The position numbers and the translations under genes are program-made. Source: Candidatus Dadabacteria bacterium RIFCSPHIGHO2_12_FULL_53_21 (GTDB taxonomy: Bacteria > Desulfobacterota_D > UBA1144 > Nemesobacterales > UBA2774). Taken from it: DNA of 21,861 bases. Below are positions 13,713-20,475 of this stretch, in pieces. Each line of letters opens with the position of its first letter. Position 1 is the first letter of the stretch. The notes under the pieces were generated by a model. It was not told the DNA's origin. It saw only the letters and a program-made list of their open reading frames with translations, and ran no database searches. The stretch is from positions 1 to 21,861 of the forward strand of contig MFCJ01000053.1 in assembly GCA_001775255.1 (NCBI GenBank). The letters run 5' to 3'.

Positions 13713-15038
13713 TTATTGTTCCTGTTCCGCAGCGTTTCCGCTCTCTGCAAGCGGGGCTTCCTCTTCGGTAAAAGACATCTGCTCCAGCCTGTCCTTAAGC
13801 GCAATCCTCGCGGCTGTCTGCAGCTTCAGCGCGTCTTCTTCGCTCTTCAGCCCCGCAGACTTGACGAGGGTTTCCGGATCGGCGAATGCAATGTCCTCTA
13901 GTTTATGGAACCCCTCGCCGTATAACAGATTGGCGGTCACTTCCTTCACGTTGGGAAGCGACATGAGGAGGGTGACGACATCCTGCTGCTCGCGCTTGAC
14001 CTGAGATTCGGTCTTGATGTCGATCTTCCATTCGCAGAGCTGGGACGCGAGCCTGACATTCTGACCCCTCCTCCCGATAGCGAGAGAGAGCTGGTCGTCG
14101 TTCACTATTATCTCCATGGACTTATTGTCGTCGTCTATGATGACCTTGCTTACCCTTGCCGGGGAGAGAGCGTTGCATGCGAACCTCGCCGCGTCCGAAG
14201 ACCAGGGGACGATATCTATTTTTTCTCCCTTGAGCTCCTGTATGACGTTCTGGACCCTGGCTCCCCTCATACCGACGCAGGCGCCGACAGGGTCGACATC
14301 GGTGTCGTTCGAGGTGACGGCTATTTTCGTGCGGCCCCCGGGGTCCCTCGCTATTGCTTTTATCGACACTATCTGATCGCCTATCTCGGGCACCTCGGAC
14401 TCGAAGAGCTTCCGTACGAAATCGCGGTGGGACCGCGAGAGAATGAGCTGAGGGCCCCTTTTCGTTTCCTTGATTTCATAGAGGATAGCCCTGAGCCTTT
14501 CTTTGGGTTTGTAATACTCCCTCGGGACCTGCTGCTCGGGCGGGAGGATCGCCTCCGTCCTGCCGAGATCGACGATTATATTCTTTCTCTCGACGCGCCT
14601 CACGATACCGCTTATGAGCTCGCCTTTCCTGTTCTTGAACTCTTCGTATATGACCTTGCCTTCGGCTTCCTTAATGCTCTGAAGTATTTTCTGCTTGGCG
14701 TTCTGTATCGCAATCCTGGTAAATTCCGGGTTTATCTTCACCCCTATCTGGTCGCCGAGCTCGGCTTCGGGGTCGAGCTTGACGGCTTCGTCGACGGAGA
14801 TTTCCATGTCCGGGTCGGCAATATCCTCCACTACGGTCTTGAACTCGAAGAGCTCCACATCGCCGTCGTCCTCGTTAAAATGCACCTCCAGCTCCTTTTC
14901 CTTGTCCTGCATCCGGAAAAGTTTCTGGGCCGCGGAGAGCACCGCTTCTTCCACGGCGCTTACAATCTCTCCCTTTTCTATGCCCTTGTCCTTACAAACA
15001 GAATCCATCACACGGCTTAATTCCGTCATCGTAGCCAT
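13713..15038 (-). CDS. nusA: transcription termination/antitermination factor NusA
   Basis: A 441-residue RNA-polymerase-associated protein that promotes pausing and intrinsic termination and serves in antitermination. Order: an N-terminal polymerase-binding domain (1-125), S1 (about 130-200, starting GELISGIVRRVERKNIIVDLG), KH1 with GMRGARVQNVIQEL, KH2 with AIGRRGQNVRLAS, and one C-terminal helix-hairpin-helix region (about 355-420) before an acidic tail. It lacks the second acidic repeat found in the 495-residue E. coli protein. ATG start, with AAGGGGG 8 bases upstream. rimP ends 12 bases before it. Confidence 0.98.
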   Translation of the reverse strand: MATMTELSRVMDSVCKDKGIEKGEIVSAVEEAVLSAAQKLFRMQDKEKELEVHFNEDDGDVELFEFKTVVEDIADPDMEISVDEAVKLDPEAELGDQIGVKINPEFTRIAIQNAKQKILQSIKEAEGKVIYEEFKNRKGELISGIVRRVERKNIIVDLGRTEAILPPEQQVPREYYKPKERLRAILYEIKETKRGPQLILSRSHRDFVRKLFESEVPEIGDQIVSIKAIARDPGGRTKIAVTSNDTDVDPVGACVGMRGARVQNVIQELKGEKIDIVPWSSDAARFACNALSPARVSKVIIDDDNKSMEIIVNDDQLSLAIGRRGQNVRLASQLCEWKIDIKTESQVKREQQDVVTLLMSLPNVKEVTANLLYGEGFHKLEDIAFADPETLVKSAGLKSEEDALKLQTAARIALKDRLEQMSFTEEEAPLAESGNAAEQEQ

Positions 15039-15050
15039 TCGTTTGCCCCC

Positions 15051-15518
15051 TTAGAAGTCCAGCTCCAGGTTAGCCTTCTCTATATCGACGTACGGTATGG
15101 AGAAATTGCCCACTTCTGTCTCAACAGTTGCAAGACCATCCTTGAATTCGAGGAGTTTGCCTATAAATGTTTTCCTCTTTTCAAAATCCTTATTTGTTTT
15201 AATTTTCACTTTCTTTCCCTTGTATCTTAAAAAATCTTCGGGGTTCCTGAGCGCCCTTGTGAGACCGGGAGAGGAGACCTCGAGGGTATAGGAGCCGGGT
15301 ATCATGTCGTGTATGTCGAGTAAGGTCCCAAGCTCTCTGCTGACGAGCACGCAGTCGTCTATGGTTACCCCTTCTTCCTTGTCTATAAACACCCTGAGCA
15401 CACCGTTTCTACCCTGTCCCTTGAACTCTAAATCGAAGAGCTCGAGATCCTTGCCTGCAAGGAGCGGTTCCAATAACTCCCTGACATTAAACAAGATATC
15501 ATTTTCCTGTGAAGCCAT
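15051..15518 (-). CDS. rimP: ribosome maturation factor RimP
   Basis: A 155-residue 30S assembly factor. It has the N-terminal alpha/beta domain (LEPLLAGKDLELFDLEFKG), the signature LEVSSPGLTRALRNPEDF and the C-terminal Sm-like barrel (GKLLEFKDGLATVETEVGNFSIPYVDIEKANLELDF). I start it at ATG-15518. A TTG six codons upstream (15536) is in frame but has no ribosome-binding site in the right place, while the ATG has GAGAGAG about 9 bases upstream. First gene of the long minus-strand translation operon, directly behind a terminator-like leader hairpin. Confidence 0.95.
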   Translation of the reverse strand: MASQENDILFNVRELLEPLLAGKDLELFDLEFKGQGRNGVLRVFIDKEEGVTIDDCVLVSRELGTLLDIHDMIPGSYTLEVSSPGLTRALRNPEDFLRYKGKKVKIKTNKDFEKRKTFIGKLLEFKDGLATVETEVGNFSIPYVDIEKANLELDF

Positions 15519-15540
15519 TGCGCCCTGCTCTCTCAATTAA

Positions 15541-15563
15541 AAAAGCGGGACGTACCCGCTTTT
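15541..15563 (-). terminator. strong intrinsic terminator hairpin in the rimP leader
   Basis: Arms AAAAGCGGG and CCCGCTTTT are perfectly complementary (9 bp, 5-base loop). On the minus strand the 3' arm runs into TTTTTTAATT, a textbook intrinsic terminator. It ends only 22 bases before the rimP ATG. It may end transcripts from the transglutaminase gene, but a candidate promoter lies between that gene and the hairpin, so transcripts of the rimP operon would also have to pass it. Confidence 0.85.
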
Positions 15564-15571
15564 GTCTTATG

Positions 15572-15600
15572 ATTTTACCCTAATAGACCCGATAGAGCAA
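15572..15600 (-). promoter_or_regulatory. candidate sigma-70 promoter for the rimP-nusA-infB operon
   Basis: On the minus strand TTGCTC (15600-15595) is followed after exactly 17 bases by TAAAAT (15577-15572). The -10 matches 5 of 6 and the -35 only 3 of 6. The start of transcription would fall near 15565, so the RNA would begin two or three bases before the terminator hairpin stem. Confidence 0.5.
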
Positions 15601-15639
15601 GGATGGGGGGGGAGCCGGCCGGGGGCATGTAACCCCATA

Positions 15640-17706
15640 TCAGGCCTTGATTCTCTTGAGTTTCCCGAGCAATCCGGCGAGGAGCTTCAACCCCTCTTCG
15701 TCGGGCGGGTCCCCGAACCTCATTCCCAAGTACGTATCGGTAAGAAGCTTCATCAGGGCGGAGCCCGGGTAAGACCTGTCAGCGAGCGAGTCGGCAAATT
15801 CACCCGCTGTCATAGACCCGGGCTTTGCGAACCCCTTTTTTGTTAGAAACCCCAGCGCCTCGGTATATAGAGCGGACGCCTTTCCCCGGGGGCCCTTACT
15901 TTTACGGCGGAAGCAGGATGCGATACGCGTTCTCGAAGCTGCGAGCCATATACATAATACCAGCACCGCGATGACGGCGGCCGTCCTCCTGTCGAATAAT
16001 GATTTAATTCCCGTGCCGCTGAAAAGTGCTTTATTTTTCCAGCTCCACTTATCCCTGGCTTCGTTTAGCAGCCTTAGCTGATCCCCCCGGCTGAAATCGA
16101 TTATGTACCTGCTCCATCTGTACCTCAGATAGTCGAGATAGGAGGTGACCAGGGGGAAAGCGCCTGCGCCCGGCCCGGCCTGACCCTCGGGGGTGGGGTC
16201 GAACGTCACCCAGCCGTGCTCGGGGAAATACACCTCGACCCACGAATGGGCGTCGCTTTCACGCACAAGGAAAAAATTGCCGTGCTCATTCGGAGCCCCT
16301 CCTATGAAGCCGTTGACAACCCTCGAAGGGATCCCGGCTTCCCTGAGAAGAACCGCCATGGCCGTAGCAAAATACTCGCAGTGCCCCTCTTTTCTCGTGA
16401 ACAGGAACTCCTCGAGGGGGAATCCCGAGGCGTCCCGCCCGAGCGTCCGCGTATACGTGTAATTTGTCAGCAGGTAGCGCTTTACGGAGAGGGCCTTGTC
16501 GTAAACGCCGGCATCGGATGACGTGATTTCAAGCGCGAGCTCCTTTACCCGGTCCCCCAGGGGAGGGAGCTGCAGATAAGCGTCCATATTGTCCGCGTAG
16601 GCCGAGTCGTCATTCCGAAGCTCCCCGGGCGGAGGGACGCTTATATCAGAGACGGCGTAGTATTTAATCCTGTACGATACCCTGTCGTGAAGGCTGTATG
16701 AGTCGTTCAACGCGGCCACCCTGCCCCCGGGAACTGAACCGAAGCCCACCGGCACATTAGCCGAGAAGAGGACGTCCGTATCGAGGGGCTCGGTTATTAT
16801 CTCCTGCTCAATGATGTCCTTTACGCCCCCCGCGGGTCTGCCGCCCACCGCAACCCTTCCGGCCGGGCCGGGCTTATATATCCTGTAGCCTGCCGAACCC
16901 GACCGCCAGGACTCCCCGTCGAATTCGTCGAAAGCCACTCCCCGCCAGTATAGAGGATAGGGAACGTCGGATATATCGCGGTTCAAAACCCTGACCGTCA
17001 TCACGGGCGAGCCGTCGAGCTTGATCTCGCCGACCCTGCCGAGTCTGACCTCGTCCGAGAAACCGCTCCTGAGCTCCCCGGTCCTGAGGAAGCCCGAGCT
17101 GAAGTAGCTCCCCCCGAGTCTCGGGACGGATATGAAAATCAGCGACGCGGCCAGGAGTATACAAATGCCGAGAACGATACTCGTGCCGAGAAAAGGAGGC
17201 GTAACCAATTCCGGCTCATCGCTCCCGGGGCCTCCGGACTCGAGCGCCCCCCTCCTCATCTCAAAAACGATAACGGCGCATACCGCGACCGCGATGTATA
17301 TGATGAACGCGGCCGCATACGAAAAGTTAACAGTGATTATCGTTCCGGCTATGAATTGAAAAAAGCTGAGGGCATAAATCTGCATTATGTCCCTCATATT
17401 CTTTCTGCCGAGGAGCTTCAAGACCTGAACGAGAATCAGGAATTCCAGTATGCCTTTGAAGGGCTCCACGCCCATGAGAAAAACCTCGAGCGCGACGTAG
17501 AGAACGAGGAGGAGCGCCGACAGTGTGGATATGCCGCGGCCGAGGTAATAGCCTTTGCCGTACCTTTCGTTATAGAAGCTCAGAACGAGAGAGAACGAAA
17601 ATACGGCAATTACCGGCGGGCCGACCGCGCCCGTGAGAGAGAGCGACAGGAAGCCCGCAAGGGCAAGGAGGTGAGTAAATACCGTGAGTGCAATCGAAAC
17701 TCTCAT
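15640..17706 (-). CDS. transmembrane transglutaminase-like protease/transferase (TgpA type)
   Basis: A 688-residue inner-membrane protein. Residues 1-175 hold about five or six hydrophobic helices, the DUF3488-like membrane part. A periplasmic domain follows, with a transglutaminase core: Cys in KEGHCEYFATAMAVLLREAG (near 443), His in ESDAHSWVEVYFPEHGW (near 487) and Asp in VTFDPTPEG (near 503), so the catalytic triad is intact. A last membrane helix (about 580-600) leads to a DUF4129-like cytoplasmic tail. The layout matches TgpA, whose physiological substrate is poorly known. In many genomes TgpA sits with a MoxR ATPase and a DUF58 protein; neither is here. It has its own candidate promoter, with an intrinsic terminator downstream. 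ATG start with a weak ribosome-binding site. Confidence 0.9.
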   Translation of the reverse strand: MRVSIALTVFTHLLALAGFLSLSLTGAVGPPVIAVFSFSLVLSFYNERYGKGYYLGRGISTLSALLLVLYVALEVFLMGVEPFKGILEFLILVQVLKLLGRKNMRDIMQIYALSFFQFIAGTIITVNFSYAAAFIIYIAVAVCAVIVFEMRRGALESGGPGSDEPELVTPPFLGTSIVLGICILLAASLIFISVPRLGGSYFSSGFLRTGELRSGFSDEVRLGRVGEIKLDGSPVMTVRVLNRDISDVPYPLYWRGVAFDEFDGESWRSGSAGYRIYKPGPAGRVAVGGRPAGGVKDIIEQEIITEPLDTDVLFSANVPVGFGSVPGGRVAALNDSYSLHDRVSYRIKYYAVSDISVPPPGELRNDDSAYADNMDAYLQLPPLGDRVKELALEITSSDAGVYDKALSVKRYLLTNYTYTRTLGRDASGFPLEEFLFTRKEGHCEYFATAMAVLLREAGIPSRVVNGFIGGAPNEHGNFFLVRESDAHSWVEVYFPEHGWVTFDPTPEGQAGPGAGAFPLVTSYLDYLRYRWSRYIIDFSRGDQLRLLNEARDKWSWKNKALFSGTGIKSLFDRRTAAVIAVLVLCIWLAASRTRIASCFRRKSKGPRGKASALYTEALGFLTKKGFAKPGSMTAGEFADSLADRSYPGSALMKLLTDTYLGMRFGDPPDEEGLKLLAGLLGKLKRIKA

Positions 17707-17762
17707 CTCGTATGGATACCGGGAAGCCTGGTTTCAGGCAAATCACAACGCCCCCGGAATAA

Positions 17763-17790
17763 ATTCTATACCCGTTAAAAAGCGTGTAAA
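17763..17790 (-). promoter_or_regulatory. candidate promoter for the transglutaminase gene
   Basis: The minus strand has TTTACA (17790-17785, 5 of 6 to consensus), 16 bases, then TAGAAT (17768-17763, 5 of 6). It lies about 60 bases before the transglutaminase start, in the 173-bp gap after the Spy-like gene. A G-rich stretch at about 17816-17842 on the plus strand lies just upstream. Confidence 0.55.
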
Positions 17791-17879
17791 TATCGAATAG
17801 CCGGCTGTATGCCGGAGGCGGGGCGAAAAAGGGGCGGGGAGGAAAAACTTTTACATGACGGAGGGCCGGGATGTCCTGC

Positions 17880-18296
17880 TCAGCGTTTCCTCCCCCTGTA
17901 TTGTTCCTTGATGTTATGGAGCGTCATTTGCTGCTCCGCGGTGAGCACGTTTTTAATCTTTAGATACATCTCGACTTTGATACGGGTAAGGGTAGCCTTC
18001 ATATCCTCGATATGGTCCGTTATTTCCATTACCTCGTCCCTCGAGCACTCGGGTTTTCTAAGAACGTTCAGCAGCTCGGCCTCCTCACTCTTGAGCTCCC
18101 TCTGAAAGAGTATTATCCGCTCCCTGTAAGAAGAGAAGATATCATCGATCGTTTCGACCTGTTTATCGGTGAGCTCCATTTCCTCTTTGATCCTGGGGTT
18201 CTTCCACCATTTATAATGGATTTCAGCGCTCATGAAACCGAACGCATTTACCGAGAAGAGACATGCGGCAGCCACTAATGCGAACGACACCCTCAA
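17880..18296 (-). CDS. Spy/CpxP-like periplasmic stress protein
   Basis: A small exported, mostly helical protein. A hydrophobic signal sequence (VSFALVAAACLFSVNAFG) is followed by a helical bundle with the two LTxxQ-type motifs of the Spy/CpxP/ZraP group: ELTDKQVETIDDIF and VLTAEQQMTLHNIKEQY. Relatives act as periplasmic chaperones or metal-responsive sensors. I place the start at TTG-18296 (138 residues): GGAG lies 7 bases upstream and the TTG overlaps the TGA of the anti-sigma gene (TTGA). An upstream ATG at 18347 (155 residues) adds a long basic leader, overlaps the anti-sigma gene by 55 bases and has no ribosome-binding site. Third gene of the sigma/anti-sigma cluster, so it is a likely target or sensor partner. 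Confidence 0.8.
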   Translation of the reverse strand: MRVSFALVAAACLFSVNAFGFMSAEIHYKWWKNPRIKEEMELTDKQVETIDDIFSSYRERIILFQRELKSEEAELLNVLRKPECSRDEVMEITDHIEDMKATLTRIKVEMYLKIKNVLTAEQQMTLHNIKEQYRGRKR

Positions 18297-18802
18297 TTCA
18301 TATCTCCGTATCCGTTTATTTTCATGATTTCTACCGTGTTTTCCCATGGGCCGTAGATAGAGAGGGCATCGGTTGTCTCTCTCGTAGTGGCATCGTCGAG
18401 CTCGAGGAGTATCTGCTCGTCCCGCGCATCGTTATCGGCATAAGTCTCGAATCCGGAATCGGGCCTGAATAAAGCGAATGTAAATATGCCCACTATAAGC
18501 ACCGATGCCAGGGCGCCGGCCAGGGCCCAGTTGAGCCTTAACTTCCTGACGTAAGAGAAGACGCCCCAACCGGACTCTCTTTCTTCTTTTGATACGCGGT
18601 CCCAGAAACAGGAGACGAAGTCGCTACGCGGCTCGACCTCCCTCCACTCGTCGAGTAAATTCCACACCCGGTCGGATTGCGACATGTAGAGTCTGCACTC
18701 GGGGCATTCCCCGATATGCGCCTCGATCGATTCTTTGCCGGATGAAGGCAGATCGCCCGACGACCAGCTGACAATGAGCTCTTTACAATCACTACACTCC
18801 AT
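18293..18802 (-). CDS. zinc-finger (zf-HC2) anti-sigma factor, single membrane span
   Basis: A 169-residue protein. The N-terminal ZAS-type zinc site has C3, C6, H29, C33 and C36 (HIGECPEC giving H-x3-C-x2-C). The cytoplasmic part leads to one transmembrane helix near residues 92-114 (WALAGALASVLIVGIFTFALF), then a periplasmic tail of about 55 residues rich in acidic side chains. In this family the zinc domain binds and holds the ECF sigma factor encoded just upstream until a signal inactivates it. It overlaps the sigma gene by 11 bases and has a strong ribosome-binding site (GGAGGAGAG). The gene order with the sigma factor makes the assignment firm; the signal is unknown. Confidence 0.9.
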   Translation of the reverse strand: MECSDCKELIVSWSSGDLPSSGKESIEAHIGECPECRLYMSQSDRVWNLLDEWREVEPRSDFVSCFWDRVSKEERESGWGVFSYVRKLRLNWALAGALASVLIVGIFTFALFRPDSGFETYADNDARDEQILLELDDATTRETTDALSIYGPWENTVEIMKINGYGDMN

Positions 18803-19364
18803 ACTCTCCTCCTCCCGGCAAGTACGGTTTCAACTTGTCTATTAATTTCATCCTTCCACGGTGAACGTAAGACTTGACCGCGCCCACGGTGCATTCGAGC
18901 ACCTGGGCCGCCTCTTCATATGAGAGCCCCTCATACTTACAAAGCATAATAGCAACTTTCTCCCTCTCCGGCAAAGACTCCATAGCCTGAAATATTACGT
19001 CCTTTATCTCCTTTCTGTATATCAAATCGTCGGCGATATCGATCTCCGGGTCCCCGACTTCCCCGCTCCCGTCGTAGAGCTCATCGAGGCTCAAATTGAG
19101 GTTCTTTTTCTTTACGTGGGTCAGGCTCACGTTGGTCGCGATCTTGTATAGCCACGTCGAGAACTTGGCCTCGGGCCTGTAGTTCTTACGGGACTTGTAT
19201 ATTCTTAAGAACACCTCCTGGGCGAGGTCTTCCGAATTCTCTTTCAGATTGGTGTACCTGTATATATAATTCACAACCCCTTTGTAATGCCTCCTCATTA
19301 ATTCGCTGAATGCGCCGTCGTCCCCAGACTTTGTCCTCAGCATGAGCTCTATGTCAATGTCCAT
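18792..19364 (-). CDS. ECF-type RNA polymerase sigma factor
   Basis: A 190-residue sigma-70 family member of the extracytoplasmic-function group. Region 2 holds FSELMRRHYKGVVNYIYRYT and EDLAQEVFLRIYKSRKNYRPEAKFSTWLYKIATN. Region 4 holds LPEREKVAIMLCKYEGLSYEEAAQVLECTVGAVKSYVHRGRMKL, a helix-turn-helix that reads the -35. There is no region 3, as usual for ECF factors. ATG start with no clear ribosome-binding site; a second ATG seven codons on is possible. The downstream overlapping zinc-finger gene is its cognate anti-sigma factor. Many ECF factors drive their own operon, but I see no convincing GGAAC-type -35 in the 230-bp upstream gap. Confidence 0.95.
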   Translation of the reverse strand: MDIDIELMLRTKSGDDGAFSELMRRHYKGVVNYIYRYTNLKENSEDLAQEVFLRIYKSRKNYRPEAKFSTWLYKIATNVSLTHVKKKNLNLSLDELYDGSGEVGDPEIDIADDLIYRKEIKDVIFQAMESLPEREKVAIMLCKYEGLSYEEAAQVLECTVGAVKSYVHRGRMKLIDKLKPYLPGGGEYGV

Positions 19365-19400
19365 TTGGAGCCAATTCAGCCTTATTGTTTATTAACTTAA

Positions 19401-19525
19401 GATTTCGGAAAAGGTTTCGGGGACTCCCGAAACCCCCTGAATCAATCGGCGGCAGTGTAGGGTTCAGAATCTGTGATATTCCCGGTCAAGCATATCCGTC
19501 AGGACCGTCGGGTACTTCCGAAATC
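19401..19525 (-). promoter_or_regulatory. long-range 10-bp inverted repeat enclosing the terminator
   Basis: GATTTCGGAA (19401-19410) and TTCCGAAATC (19516-19525) are perfect complements 105 bases apart. On the minus-strand RNA the downstream copy overlaps the terminator's T-tract (TTTTCCGAAATC), so pairing with the upstream copy would compete with or enclose the terminator. Between them lies another imperfect stem (CGGTC...GACCG, about 19482-19508). This could be a switchable leader; no ligand or protein is indicated. Confidence 0.45.
19413..19434 (-). terminator. intrinsic terminator between efp and the sigma gene
   Basis: A 9-bp perfect stem (GGTTTCGGG with CCCGAAACC) around a 4-base loop, followed on the minus strand by TTTTCCG. 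It lies 160 bases past the efp stop and 49 bases before the sigma start. It can end the mutL-gmhA-yacG-efp transcript, or lie in the sigma-gene leader. Confidence 0.7.
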
Positions 19526-19594
19526 GAGACGGGTCATAATATCGATGCCTGTACTCGCCAAACCTCAATGCATATATTATTAAATAACTTAATC

Positions 19595-20167
19595 TTATTT
19601 CTTTTTCATCCTCTCGAGGTACGCCCCGGTCCTGGTGTCGACCTTGATTATGTCGCCTACATCTATGAACAAGGGTACCTGAATCGTGGCGCCCGTCTCG
19701 AGCAGCGCGGGCTTCGTGGCCCCGGTAACCGTGTCGCCCCTCATGCCGGGCTCGGTGTCCTTTATCTCGAGTTCGACCGCGGTCGGAAGCTCGACGCCCA
19801 TGGGCTCGCCGTTGAAGTAGAGGACGTTCACTTCCTGCTGCTCTTTGATGAAGCTCGCGACCTCGCCCACCTGGGCCAGGCTCAGGGTATGCTGCTCGTA
19901 AGTCTCGTTATCCATAAAATGATACCCTATCTCGTCCTTGTAGAGGAACTGCATGGACTTTCTCTCCGTATCGGGCACACGGAATGAATCGCCCGACCTG
20001 AAGTTCTTCTCCTGAACCGCTCCGGTAACCACGTTTCTGATCTTGGTCTTCATAACGGCGCTCCTCTGCGCCATCTTGGAATGCCTGTATTCGATAATTT
20101 CCCAGATCGCGCCCTCGTATTCTATCTTAAGGCCCTTATGGAACTGATTAGTTTCGACTACTCCCAT
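19595..20167 (-). CDS. efp: translation elongation factor P, variant loop
   Basis: A 190-residue three-domain factor that relieves ribosome stalling at polyproline. Length and domains are canonical: the KOW-like domain I, the OB domain II, and a domain III ending in GDIIKVDTRTGAYLERMKKK. The beta3-beta4 loop, normally PGKG with the modified Lys34 (or Arg32), reads H29-S-K-M-A-Q34-R35-S-A37 with no gap against the usual HVKPGKGGA. Gln is thus at the Lys34 position, PG is replaced by MA, and an Arg follows. ATG start with GGGAGG about 10 bases upstream. Last gene of the mutL-gmhA-yacG-efp group. The fold makes the EF-P call firm; the modification state is unknown. Confidence 0.95.
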   Translation of the reverse strand: MGVVETNQFHKGLKIEYEGAIWEIIEYRHSKMAQRSAVMKTKIRNVVTGAVQEKNFRSGDSFRVPDTERKSMQFLYKDEIGYHFMDNETYEQHTLSLAQVGEVASFIKEQQEVNVLYFNGEPMGVELPTAVELEIKDTEPGMRGDTVTGATKPALLETGATIQVPLFIDVGDIIKVDTRTGAYLERMKKK

Positions 20168-20210
20168 CTAATGCGTACCTCCCGATTTATTTAAAAGCCA
20201 AGCATAGAGA

Positions 20211-20411
20211 CTATTGATCTCCTTCATCATCGCGGGGATTTTCATCATCAGCCGCCGTATCTTCTTCGGAGCCGCCCGGTATCCTGTAGCCTTCGGTCAC
20301 CCACGCGCCGAGGTCGACCATCTTGCACCTCTCGGAGCAGAAGGGCCTCCACCGGTTCCCTTCCCAGGGAGAGAGCTTTCCGCACTTGGGACATCTGATT
20401 TCCACGGGCAA
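20211..20411 (-). CDS. yacG: YacG-type zinc protein (DNA gyrase inhibitor family)
   Basis: A 66-residue protein with a four-cysteine zinc site C7-x2-C10 and C25-x3-C29, and the family block RWRPFCSERCKMVDLGAW. In E. coli YacG binds and inhibits DNA gyrase; the same role is inferred. The C-terminal 20 residues are strongly acidic (EEDTAADDENPRDDEGD). The start is TTG (20411), because AGGAG lies 8 bases upstream; a GTG two codons later is the alternative. It is 43 bases before efp and follows gmhA by 64 bases. Confidence 0.9.
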   Translation of the reverse strand: MPVEIRCPKCGKLSPWEGNRWRPFCSERCKMVDLGAWVTEGYRIPGGSEEDTAADDENPRDDEGDQ

Positions 20412-20475
20412 TGAAATTACTCCTATCGATCGTACATTTCAAGGATAAGATGAAAATTCACGCTTTAGACAGGGC

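Noticed and set aside
13589..13804. Possible small gene between nusA and infB (ylxR-like)
   Set aside because: The basic start is only the other frame of the nusA end; no YlxR or L7Ae motif, no ribosome-binding site.
17816..17842. G-quadruplex candidate (runs of four G on the plus strand)
   Set aside because: Only three clear G4 runs with a fourth of two Gs, spaced unevenly; too weak to list as a feature.
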